Below, piece by piece: positions 11,693 to 22,100 of a stretch of 64,000 bases of DNA. The notes beneath the pieces were generated by a model, which saw only the letters and a list, made by a program, of their open reading frames with translations, had not been told where the DNA came from and made no database searches. Numbering within the stretch: position 1 is the stretch's first letter; the number at the start of each line of letters is the position of its first letter. Position numbers and translations under genes: made by a program. The stretch comes from Acanthaster planci (lineage: Eukaryota > Echinodermata > Asteroidea > Valvatida > Acanthasteridae): positions 510,982-574,981 of the forward strand of contig NW_019091450.1 of assembly GCF_001949145.1 (NCBI RefSeq), written 5' to 3'.

Positions 11693-12616
11693 GTATCCGA
11701 CCTCGGGGGTGCTGGAACTTTAGGGGCCTCAGGAATCTCCGAGTCTTGAAAGATTTCTACACTCAACGGGGGATGTGGGGTATCTGGCATAAGTGGGGAG
11801 GATCCATCTTGGGTGCAGGAAGCCCGGAAACCTTGGGAGAACCTGAAATGTTGCGAACCTTGGAAACCTCTGTGGACAACGGAAGGTAAGACTCTGCGTT
11901 TCCGGAAGTGGGGAACAATGATAACAAGCGCCGAAGGGTTCTCCAGTGGAAGATTGACAAAATCCGTGTGGGAAATTGTAGGTTTCTGTCCTGGGGGGGC
12001 GAGGCCCTGGAATTTGTCATAGAAATCCCAGACACGAGCTTCCTCATCACAAAATGACGAAGTACAGTCGCCTAGGTTGTTCGTACATACCGGTCCTGGA
12101 CGGCATTCTGGAGAATTTAGGTTGAGTTGTGCTGTGGCGAAGTAGATAAGCTCATAGGTTACTAAGCTGACCAAGGTGTTCCTCCAGCTGAAAGGGGCCA
12201 TGATCCCTCACGTGCATGGCAATCTCCCATCTTCTGCGGGTCTAACAGCATGCTGAGAGGTACAGAAACCACCATCTGCCTGCGCACACGTGATAGCGTA
12301 TCACATCTTGTGAAACTGTTGAGATCTATCTTTGGGGGGAAGTAGTAGGAAGTGGTGGGTTGTCGCCGAGGTTTGGGCTTTGGCCATGATCAGAAATGGG
12401 TGAAGTGATGGCAATCGGTGAGGTGATGTGGTTTGAGCTCTGGCCATGATCAGAAATGGGAGAAGCGATGGCTATCAGTGATGATGTGGTTGCCAATTCG
12501 TCATCCTGGTTGGAGACGTCTTGGATGGAACTCCAGTCAGGGTCTCCTTGCAGGCCGTTCACTACTTCCTGTTCTTCCTCTTCCTCATAATCGGGGATGA
12601 AGCCCATCTCCTCCAA
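11683..12616 (-). pseudogene. Possible N-terminal, low-complexity part of the TatD-like pseudogene
   Basis: Upstream of the TatD motifs are two open stretches: 11683-12201 (172 codons, rich in Pro and Ser) and 12326-12616 (96 codons, acidic, with a repeated ISDHGQS segment). The first ends one frame away from the TatD reading, just before IDAHCH. They may be the disordered N-terminal region that TATDN2-type proteins carry, interrupted in the same way. No recognisable domain is present, so this link rests on position and strand only. Confidence 0.35.
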
Positions 12617-13441
12617 TGCATGGTGAATGTTCTGTAAAACTTATTTCTTAAACAAGAAGAAGAAGAAGCACAGAAGTAATGCCTTAACTTGGGAAAAAGC
12701 CAAGAAACAGAACAAAAAGAATGTCTTATAAGCAAAATTGCGAAAAAGCTGATAAAGTGTACGGATGTTGTAAAATGGCAAATTGTCCAGCCATATTCAC
12801 TGCATTGCTTCATAGAAAGATACCAGTAATTTAACGCCAAAAGAGAAATGAAGGAATTACCAATGGGGTATTTCTGATAAATGGAACATGGATAATACCG
12901 TTGCCATCACAATGCTTATTATACACTCCTCTCCTTTTTCTCCTTAAAAGCAATCATACAGATCACTTGCGATATCTTTATGGGGCTCTATAGTTACAAA
13001 TGATGCTTGTCGTCGTTTACAACCTCTAAAACAACAGTCATGAGCTCCAGAACATTACGTCCATTACTATCAGTCATAGATGACGCCATCATGGGCGGGG
13101 CTATCGGATGTTTTTACACAATACCTTCACCTGTCAACATGATATTTCAGTGGTAGACCACCCCCAGTTGTCTGTTCGACAAATCCGACCGACGAGAGTT
13201 TAACAACTGTATCCACTAGAACTTCGATCAATCCTTGCGTGCTCAAAGCTAAGCTAACCGCGTGCAGACAAGATTTCTATTTAGACGGGCGCTCTGGAAG
13301 TGGCAGATATGGTCGGAGGCCTTGTATGTGAAGTGAGTTGAGTTCTGTTTAGATAGCTTGTGGCCAACGCTTCAAAAATTAAGTAACATCAATGCCAGTA
13401 AGTTCGATTTACTTTGCCTGGCTTCACCAGAACATTCAACA

Positions 13442-14494
13442 ATGGCGTGTCTGATCTGCATACTGGGCGTCATCCCAAGGCTGATATTCTTGAGCACGGC
13501 AGTGTTAGCCACTGGGACCATAGATCGTTGTACAAACCAGCGCCAACAGGTAATGCAAGCCGTTCATAATAGCGTGCTGCGGGGCAGTGCGTACAACACA
13601 ATCATCGTGCGCTTTCCTGCCGTCTGCGGTCGAGAATGCGCCTTGGATCGGCGTTGCAAGTCTTTTAACTTCAGTAAATGTCACAAAATATGCGAACTGA
13701 ATCGTGGCACGAGAGAGGAGTATCCAGAATACTTCGCTGCAGCGCTCGGGACTGCGTACTTCAGCGAATTCGGTGAAGATGAAGACACCAATCTAACTTC
13801 GTCGATCGGCAGCTCAGCCAGTTTCTACAGGAGTTGCGGGGAGCTCTATGAAGCCGGGTACCACTCCAGTGGCATTTTCGCCATCTATGCGGAGGGACTC
13901 CTCACCTCCTCCGGTCTGTGCGTCTACTGCGACATGGAAACTGAGGGCGGGGGGTGGATCGTATTGCAGCGGCGGCATGACAGCAGCGAAGACTTCTATC
14001 GCAGCTGGAACGAGTACCGGATCGGCTTCGGCAACCTGTCAAGCAACTTCTGGCTGGGAAATGACATATTGGCGAAGCTGACGGCGAACAGGTCGTGGAC
14101 ACTGCGAGTGGATTTGGAGGACTGGGATGGGCACAGGGCATGGGCAAAATACCCAGATTTCAAAGTATCCCCTGATCTGTACCGCCTAGAAATTGGAAGG
14201 TACGACAACGGCAGCACTGCAGGCGATGCTCTCAGCTATAACCGAGGATTACCCTTTTCAACTAAAGACCGCGACAATGACGAATACAACTCGAGCCACT
14301 GTGCAGTAGTCCTCCATGGGGCATGGTGGTTTGGTAAATGTGGCTTTTCTCACCTAAATGGTAGGTACTACTCAATCTCGGAGGAGATTCTTTTTCCAGG
14401 CATTGTGTGGTACAAGTGGAAAAGGGTAGTGCGCTTGTCACTGAAAAGCTGCAGCATAAAAATCCGTGAGACAGCCCTGCATCCCTGGGGGTAA
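13442..14494 (+). CDS. Secreted PAN/apple-like plus fibrinogen C-terminal domain protein
   Basis: The open frame of 350 residues has no introns. I chose the ATG at 13442 because a hydrophobic signal peptide (residues 1 to about 23) follows it directly and its context, AACAATGG, is good. The same frame is open upstream to an ATG at 13358, which would bury the signal. Residues about 30-100 hold six Cys in a PAN/apple-like pattern (CGREC, RRCKSFNFSKCHKIC). Residues 131-345 are a fibrinogen C domain: SCGELYEAGYHSSG, VYCDMETEGGGW, NFWLGNDIL, LRVDLEDWDG and CAVVLHGAWWFGKC. The calcium site DRDND (276-280) is intact. Such proteins are usually secreted lectin-like recognition molecules (FREP or ficolin type); the ligand cannot be read here. 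AATAAA signals follow at 14761 and 14959. A 5' non-coding exon is possible (TTCTGTTTAG just upstream). Confidence 0.85.
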   Translation: MACLICILGVIPRLIFLSTAVLATGTIDRCTNQRQQVMQAVHNSVLRGSAYNTIIVRFPAVCGRECALDRRCKSFNFSKCHKICELNRGTREEYPEYFAAALGTAYFSEFGEDEDTNLTSSIGSSASFYRSCGELYEAGYHSSGIFAIYAEGLLTSSGLCVYCDMETEGGGWIVLQRRHDSSEDFYRSWNEYRIGFGNLSSNFWLGNDILAKLTANRSWTLRVDLEDWDGHRAWAKYPDFKVSPDLYRLEIGRYDNGSTAGDALSYNRGLPFSTKDRDNDEYNSSHCAVVLHGAWWFGKCGFSHLNGRYYSISEEILFPGIVWYKWKRVVRLSLKSCSIKIRETALHPWG

Positions 14495-14760
14495 ATTCTC
14501 TGAGTAGCGAATGTAGAAGTTACGTTACACCTCTTAGATCTGCTTGTGTCAACTAATATATTCAGTGGTTACAGACTAGTCTTTTTATAATTTTATGCCT
14601 CCCAGGAAATCTGCAAAAAATGTTTTTCGCACAACTGCATCTATGGCTGTTTATATTCTTGTCTAGAGTAACTATAATATCGTTAGTGTTTTCAGGAAGT
14701 GAAAATATTCAAAATCTTGTGGAACGGACTTGCTGAGATAAACGCGTTTAAAAATACTTC

Positions 14761-14766
14761 AATAAA
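14761..14766 (+). terminator. Candidate polyadenylation signal for the fibrinogen-domain gene
   Basis: AATAAA lies about 270 bases after the stop codon. A second AATAAA at 14959-14964 lies beyond an 85-base tandem duplication, so either could serve. Confidence 0.45.
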
Positions 14767-14936
14767 CATTTTTGATCAATTCTATGTAACCGATTGAGTT
14801 TTTTTTTCAAAGTCATGAAATTCAAGATTTGGAAAATGCTAATCCATACTTCATTTTTGATCAATTCTATGTAACCGATTGAGTTTTTTTTTCAAAGTCA
14901 TGAAATTCAAGATTTGGAAAATGCTAATCCATACTT
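14767..14936. repeat. 85-bp tandem duplication
   Basis: Two almost identical copies of a unit beginning near TTTTTGATCAATTCTATGTA sit head to tail (TGATCAATTC at 14773 and again at 14858). The near identity suggests a recent duplication, in the likely 3' untranslated region of the fibrinogen-domain gene. Confidence 0.85.
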
Positions 14937-15268
14937 AGTTGCAGATATATTGTTATTAAATAAACTGTAATTCATTAATAAAACTATTTTTCACTTCGTG
15001 AAAACGGGAAAGCCAGGAGGTCTTATTTCTTTCCCTACTGCATTATACAAAAATACGCGCTTAAAAAAATTGTTCCATTTTGTTACATCTCAACACACGC
15101 GGAGGTGTTCATGTACAGCATCGTTCGCACTCAAGTGAACACCCACATATACATGTTTATCATACAAAGTGTGGACATTCCTTTGTTCTCCTGTGGTTGA
15201 GGAAACTTGAGGAAAATGCTCCTTTTTTCCAACTAGGATAACTCCTTCGAACTGGACTTTTGATGATG

Positions 15269-15452
15269 ATTTCCTGGGCTGTTCCTCTTCATTTTGCCAC
15301 GGATACCCTTGACCCCCAAATGCCTCTAAAACTGTTTTTCGGAGAGGGAAAAACGTTGTGTGGACGTGTGCGAGTCCGCACAATGCTATCATACTCTTCA
15401 TTATGTGTACTTCTTTTGTGAAGAGGTCCACACTATGTATTCCACACCTGCA
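15269..15452. repeat. Dispersed repeat, relative of 63692-63872
   Basis: About 180 bases match the right edge of the window in reverse orientation, including shared blocks such as TGTGTGGACGTGTGC and ATGCCTCTAAA. It is an old mobile-element copy of unknown type without coding capacity. Confidence 0.6.
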
Positions 15453-17690
15453 CGCACACACAAAGTCGGTAGAGATTGTGTTTTTGGTCTCTTTTTTTGC
15501 ACTGCTAACTAACGATGTGCCTTTTCTTACTTCGTAAAACAGTGAAATACAGAAGCTGGATTAAAATTATTAAAATAAAACACAAAACCTTAAAACCAAC
15601 TTAGCTATGTATTCCCAAAATACGTCCAGAGGACCAGCGTTCGATAAGGGCAATAACTGCATCTGAACACTTCAGGTACACAGCCTAATAAAGGCAACTT
15701 AAAAGCATTCCAGGAACAAAGCACTGGTGTTGCACAAATATTGCGTATTAACATTGCGAAATAACGCAGTACGCTACTCATTGAGACAAATGTTGTCATA
15801 TGTTAAAAACAGGGATCAAATGGGCCCTGATGAGATGGACCAAGAGAGGGCGCAGTTTTCCTAGCAACGGAGGCTCATTCGGTAGTAACTGCGCATCGCT
15901 GGTTCACGTCAACGAAATGTACGCGTTACGGTTGCGTCGCTACCAACAAAATTTCTACTCCCTGGCAACAGGGCTCTTTTCAACAGACGAGGGAGTGCTG
16001 CTGTTCGAGGTGGATTTTTAGTATTCAGCCCGACAGGTCGTATACTAACGTTAAAAATTGTTCCTCGGACGGAATGTCGCCTACTAGCAAAAACATGCCT
16101 AGTTTGAAGCTAACATGGAATGGGTGTTTACTTCACCGTCTCAGAGCGACGACTCGAACGTCAAAAACTGGATTAGGCCTGAATTTGCAAACAGGCCAGC
16201 GCCAGCCTCACGCAACAAAGGTGTAGTGCGGCTGTGTAATACAAGCTTATATACCTACAAGATTTTAGAATGATGAAACGGGGTGTGTTCTGCCACCAAG
16301 AGGCAGAAACGGTGAATTGTAACCGCACGATAAAAGAATGCCCTTTTTAAGGATCCTTATTAAAGATCCTTATTTTAATGTGTATTTATTTCCTTGTTGA
16401 TTTAGTGCTAATGAGATTTCCATATTCATGAGCAAAACTGTGATGCAATTTCCAAGAAAAAATCGCAATAATTCCACTTTTTTGTGTACTGTTTCCCCTT
16501 TACTGATGTTGGTGAATGTGGGTCGTTTGGCGGCTGCCCGAGGCGCCCTTGTATGCCATCAGCTCAACGATGTTTAAATGTATTTATTGTTACACGCTTT
16601 ATGTCTTCATGTGCAGCGCATTTGAACATATCTATATGAAATTTGCGCTTTATAAATGAATAAATTACTAATCAATTAGGCGTGAGGTCAAAATACAAAC
16701 GCTTTTGAAAGCGTCGAACGCTTTGTAAACGGTAAGCCTCACGGACGGTCAACATCGAACAGACGAACGCTTCAGCGAGGCTGGCCAAACTGTTGCGGTC
16801 GAGTACACCTTGCACTCTGCAGCTTCCAGTAAACAATGGACAGCTCATAGCATTACGGCGTCATAGACTTCTGCGGTCTGGTGGATTAGTCATAACAATA
16901 GCTCTTTACTTTGCAGCTCCACAGGCGGATTTAGATCGGTAGACTGTTTTAAACATCCTGATAAAACACGTGTATTGAGTAGTTGTATTGCGCTGTCAGT
17001 TTCCAGACCCAGTCTTTTCAGGTCTCGATACCCTGTAATCTTGATATTTTGTCTCGGTATCCCGAGTTAAATACACACCAAACTGAATACCTGCAGAATC
17101 GAATATACTAACTCGAAATAGTATTTACCTGAATCATTCACGATGTAGTGTTCTGTTCGCCAACATGTAGTTACAGTTAATAATTACATTATTTAATCAA
17201 ATAAGGGTAAGCCTTTCAACAAGAGAATTATTTGTCTTTACCAAAGTGGATTATCAATGTAAATAGTTTTCTTGTACGGAAGAATTCGCAACACACTCTC
17301 TGGAAAAACATGGATATAATGCAAGTGTTATTTCTCGCGTGTAACGCAACAGTGCAATGTAAATAGGAAAGTACATAAAGGAAGCATAAACTACTGCAAA
17401 CAGTCATTCAGCAGTGGCGTTAAGAGCCGGTTTGGCACTAGCAAGGTCAATGGAAACAAAGCAGGCCTGCGAGTCCCCGTAGCCTAGCCCGGGCAGACCT
17501 CGCAAGCGCTTCTCTTTGGGCATGCTGTGTTGGGAATATACCGGGGGCTCTGTTTCAGGCGCCCCTATTTCACATTTCGATTATAAAAAAACTTGTATCT
17601 GTATCAGGTTGCTCCAGCAAAACAAAAGATTCTGCTTCCCGTCAGAGTTTGGGACGCGTGCGTGCCGGAGCTAGAGGATAATGTTTTAAT
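15453..17690. other. Gene-free stretch
   Basis: No coding region could be supported. Near 16640-16670, TTTGCGCTTTATAAATGAAT resembles the 3' tail seen at about 39900, so a retrotransposon tail may end here. The remainder shows no structure that I can name. Confidence 0.4.
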
Positions 17691-17699
17691 TCCCCTCCC

Positions 17700-19178
17700 T
17701 TAAGATAAAATCAGACATGGCATTCCTGAACTGGTTGAAGTTGGGTAGGTTAACAATGGATTCCAGTAGACTATTCCAATGTGGTATGGAAGATGGGTAG
17801 AAGCTGGCAAAAGTTTCTCTATCCCCTCGGCAACAATCTTGAGTGGTTCAATGCCAGGAACAATTTCCTGTAAGTTTCCTTTCCTGATTAGAAGTAATTT
17901 CTTTAGTGAAAACTGATTTGAGGCTTTCTGCTTTGGCGACGGAGCGCAGGAGAAAACCACGGTAAGTCGTATCTTGTTAAAGGGAACTTGGACGGGATGT
18001 ACTTGTCAGTAAGCGCATTCAGAAAGTCTCTCAAGTAAATGCATTTATCATTCACTGATCTAAACTTCATTTCTTTGAGAAATCCTTCACCAAATCTTTT
18101 CAAATCTTTACGAAGATCGTCAAACTTCCCTTTCTTGAACTGGTTTAGTGGTTGTACAACCTGTATTGACGAGGATGTTCACCATACCATGGTCACTGAC
18201 ACCCGGTAAAACACTGACAGACTCAACAACAGTGGGATTGGTGGTAAAAAACATTAAGGCTACTGTCCTTGCGTGTGGGCTCAGCAACTAGTTGGTCAAA
18301 GTTGAAGAGATTGCAAATATCAATTAACTTCTTACACTGAGCTGATGTCCTTTAGGTTGAAATCTCCCAACCAGACTTCACAATTGCCTTTGGTAGATCG
18401 ATGGAGTTTTGACAGAGTTGAGCTTAACATGCCAATTGGTTATAAAAGCACCAACATACATGTACACCTTTCTTCTTGGTCCACATTCAATGTGAACCGA
18501 GATGCACCCAGAATCAGTGTTAAGGTCGTCAATGAGATGGCATGAGAGATTTTTAACACCTATCAGTCCCCCATAACCTTCAGTACTATCGTTCCTGAAG
18601 ACTGGAAACTCATGCGGGAAAAGCTTAGCATCAAGGATGTTGCCATTCAACCAAGTGTCCGTACAAATAACGATATCAGGTTTAGGGTGACGGAGGATGG
18701 CATGGAGCTCTGTAGTCTTATTTTTCAGCCTTTAAAAGTTTATGTTGATAACGGCGAGTTTCTTAGCTGTGACATGATTCTTAGCTTGCTTTCTCCTGTC
18801 TCTACCGTGAACAAAACCTGATTCCTTGGTTCTGCCGGGTTTTGGAGAAGCAGCAGCCGGTTGATCAGCACTTAAAGGCTGATCAGATTCTAATGGGCTG
18901 AAAGGATTTACAGTTTCAAATTCTATTACAATACTGTGTAACGAGTCAAAGAAATTAGGATGTCCACATCCATCACAAATCCAAGAGGTGTTGATATTAG
19001 CAAGAAGATGACATGTTTTGCTACTCATGTTGATACCAGCTGCATCATTCCATTTCTCACACTCTTCGCATTGGATACCTTTAACAGGGGAGTTACCTAT
19101 TTCATCACCACAAACTCCACACGATGCTGGAGTATCACCACATGAGGAGTTCATGGGAGGACCTGGGTATGAATACAT
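17700..19178 (-). mobile_element. Non-LTR retrotransposon (CR1/L2-like LINE) remnant lacking reverse transcriptase
   Basis: The minus strand first gives a PHD-finger-like segment (CGVCGDEIGNSPVKGIQCEEC and WICDGCGHPNF). The apurinic-type endonuclease start follows (KKLAVININF, stop, RLKNKTTELHAIL, PDIVICTDTWLNG, then VWLGDFNLKD near 18370). Next comes LVAEPTRKDSSLN, and about 17970-18100 gives PWFSPALRRQSRK, which normally sits just before the reverse transcriptase. The text then jumps to FYPSSIPHWNSLLESIVNLP (17700-17830), typical of the far C-terminal end of such elements. The whole polymerase region is therefore missing. A TAA at about 18746 sits where Gln is expected, and further frameshifts are present. 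It is inactive. Confidence 0.75.
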
Positions 19179-19199
19179 GACAGTCTCTTTGAGTTTTTA

Positions 19200-22100
19200 A
19201 GAGTTTTGATGAATTACTTACGAGGCAGAAACGTAGAGGCAAAATATCTGGAGTTGCCCGCTGTACCAAGGATGACATCATCATTGCATTCAGCAAACCT
19301 TAAGGCTTCATCCGAATATGTTGTCTAGAGCTAGGTCTGGGTCTTCGCTCCATTGGAAATGTGTGGAGACGCGTAGACAATAGACCTGGTTGTAGCTCTG
19401 GAAGCCCGTTTCGGACACGGCCTCCGTCTACAGTTGTACTTGTACAGTCTTGTAAACCCCATCACCAATGTGAGCAAGTCGTGAAAATTAAAGATGGCTG
19501 ACGTGTAACAGCTTCAATTTCACAGTAGACAGAAAATGTCTAAAAAATCATCGCAAATTCGCAAAATTGACGAGCAATTCACTAATACACGGTATCACAA
19601 AAAAATCTAAAGGGATAAAAATGGGTTAAAAGACCAAGATGGCCAATAGAAACGCGACGAATAAACGATAAAAGAGCTAAAATTCTCCTGCGAATTAAAC
19701 GTCGTCTTGCTCCGTCACAGCGCCCCCATACCTATAAACCACAGTTCAGTCGCCTCCCTGGAAAAATGCGTTCACCCTTAGGGACCCCCTCGGAAATTTC
19801 TTCCGCCCAGTTACGTAACTTCCTGAATAAAAAAAGATAACGATGCGGAAGAATTGTTGGTTACCAGGAGACCTTCTTTTCGGATTGTCTGGCTGCATTG
19901 TCATATAGTACAATATTAGCTCACCGATGCGTATCGGATAAAACTCGTAAAAACCGTTTGCTAGCCACACAATCACGCATAATAAATTGGGCCCCAGCAT
20001 CGGCTACTCCGAGACCTATAAAAACTCATCCCGTCTTTATTTCCTGGGGTAACCCAAGCATTTGGGGCGGGAATGTTTTCTAAGCTGATGAAAAGTTTGG
20101 TTCGCAAATAGCATTGCTGTATTTTTTCGTTCGTTTCCTTTCCCACTTATCTGGATTCTCGTTTAATTTACAGAGTTTATGTAAGTTGAATTTACTTCTG
20201 CAGAACTGTTCATACCGGAATATCCCATGCATAAGTTTTACCGTAGGCACTACACGTTGAAGAAAAGTCCGACGGCATTTAAGTCTATCTTTCCCCACTT
20301 AAAAAAAAAAAATTCAGAAGGAAACCTTCCAAACCAAACAGACAATAACGTAGAACCACAGGACGAAACTTCTCATCACACATTAACTGCTTTTCCGTAC
20401 ACGATTTGGCTGTTTCTGTTTGGAGAATTTTTATACGCTGCCGCCAACATCACAGGACCAACTGAGATAGTCCTCTGGGCATTTCCAAATATATGAGATA
20501 TTTTTGAGCCCACTGTAAATTCTCGGACAATCGCGTTAATTTGTAGTGGCGGTCCTTTAAATCCCTACATGTGACAATAGAGATCTCCCATGTCTACTTC
20601 AGTAAGTTTGCTACTTTTGTCAACATTGTCACAATACTTTGAGGAAAAAATACATAAATAACGAAACAGTATAAACACAAAATGCGCATTTGATCTAAAA
20701 ATTAACATGAGGGCATGGGTGTAAAGGGGGTATCTATCCACTCACTTTCTGATGAGGGGTGGGCTATTCCATCATCCCAAGTTTTTTGTGGTGTAAAACA
20801 ATTAGGCGGATTGTGAAAACATTTTCGCACTTCTCAACAACCAAAATGCATTCAGTAGCACTTAAAAAGGGAGCACAATTATTTTCAAAGACAGAAACTC
20901 GCTGTTTTAATACAACATTAGGCCTACAGATGCATACACCTGTATCATGAACATCGCCTCCTAGTGTTATACGGTGCATCTTCCCCTTCCAATTTCCAGG
21001 GCTGGGCAAGTCACTATTGTCACATTCCCTCCCCTACCCCGCTCCCGGCACAACTTGCACACCTGTTCCGACAACATAACAGACGTCCATGTCACGGGAG
21101 GGTCAGAACAGTGATCCAGTCTAGGAAGCGGTGATCACGGCATTGAAGAAGGAACACCTCGATCCTTTCTCCACGGTGACGGGGATGTATTCCCCCCGGA
21201 GTTATAAACCCGGAAATGGGCCATATAGAATTACAACCTGAAGATCCTTGTGGTATAGCGAACAAGAAATAAAAGGGTCTGCTGTCCCCCGTTTTATTTG
21301 TGTGTGTGTGTGGGGGGGGGGAATTTGCATGGTATTTTGACTCCAATTTATAAAGAAGCATGTAGTGGTAGCCTTGTGCACTTAACCTAAATCGTAGGCC
21401 TACTGGTGTCATGATTGTGAAAAAGTCTATGAAAAAATTGAAGATCTGAGACACTACTCATTGGCATTTTATTACATAGTTTTACTCAGACAAGGAAAGT
21501 GACGGGACGCATATTTGACTTTTCTGCCACAGCTTATAGCTGAAGTTTATTTTTGTTTGAACAGTAAATGATAAGAAACCCTGTGAATATTTCCGAGACC
21601 TAAAATTTTGGCAAGGAGCCGGATACCGAGCACAGGGCAACCGACTGAGGTAACAGTTCCCACTAAATAATAGACTACCGAGACCATTCAACATTATCAT
21701 TGTGGCCACACCAAGGACACCACACTGTCACATGTCCTTATACCAACCAACAACCACGTGTAGGTCTTGACCCCGATACAGGTGAGCTAACTGTACCCGA
21801 CCTCCACAAAGACTAGGTCTACATGTAACACAGGCCTTCACATCAGCAAGTTGGCCCCAACGAAACCGAAGGGCGCCGTAACTTGGCCCCAACGAAACCA
21901 AAGGGCACCAAGATCAAAGTTACAGCTGTTAATTGAACAATTAATTCGACATACATGTACAACTGATGGGGGCTCTTGCAATGCACTGCACTGCGCATTA
22001 TTTCCCTCAATCAAGTTTCGGCCTGCGCCGAGTATAAAGCATTTGATCATTGACTTGATAAAATGAATTATGGCGACAGACCAAACGCTGGGAGGGGACA

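Noticed and set aside
13848-14217. Other open frames on both strands across the fibrinogen-domain gene
   Set aside because: They are shadows of the real frame caused by its higher GC content.
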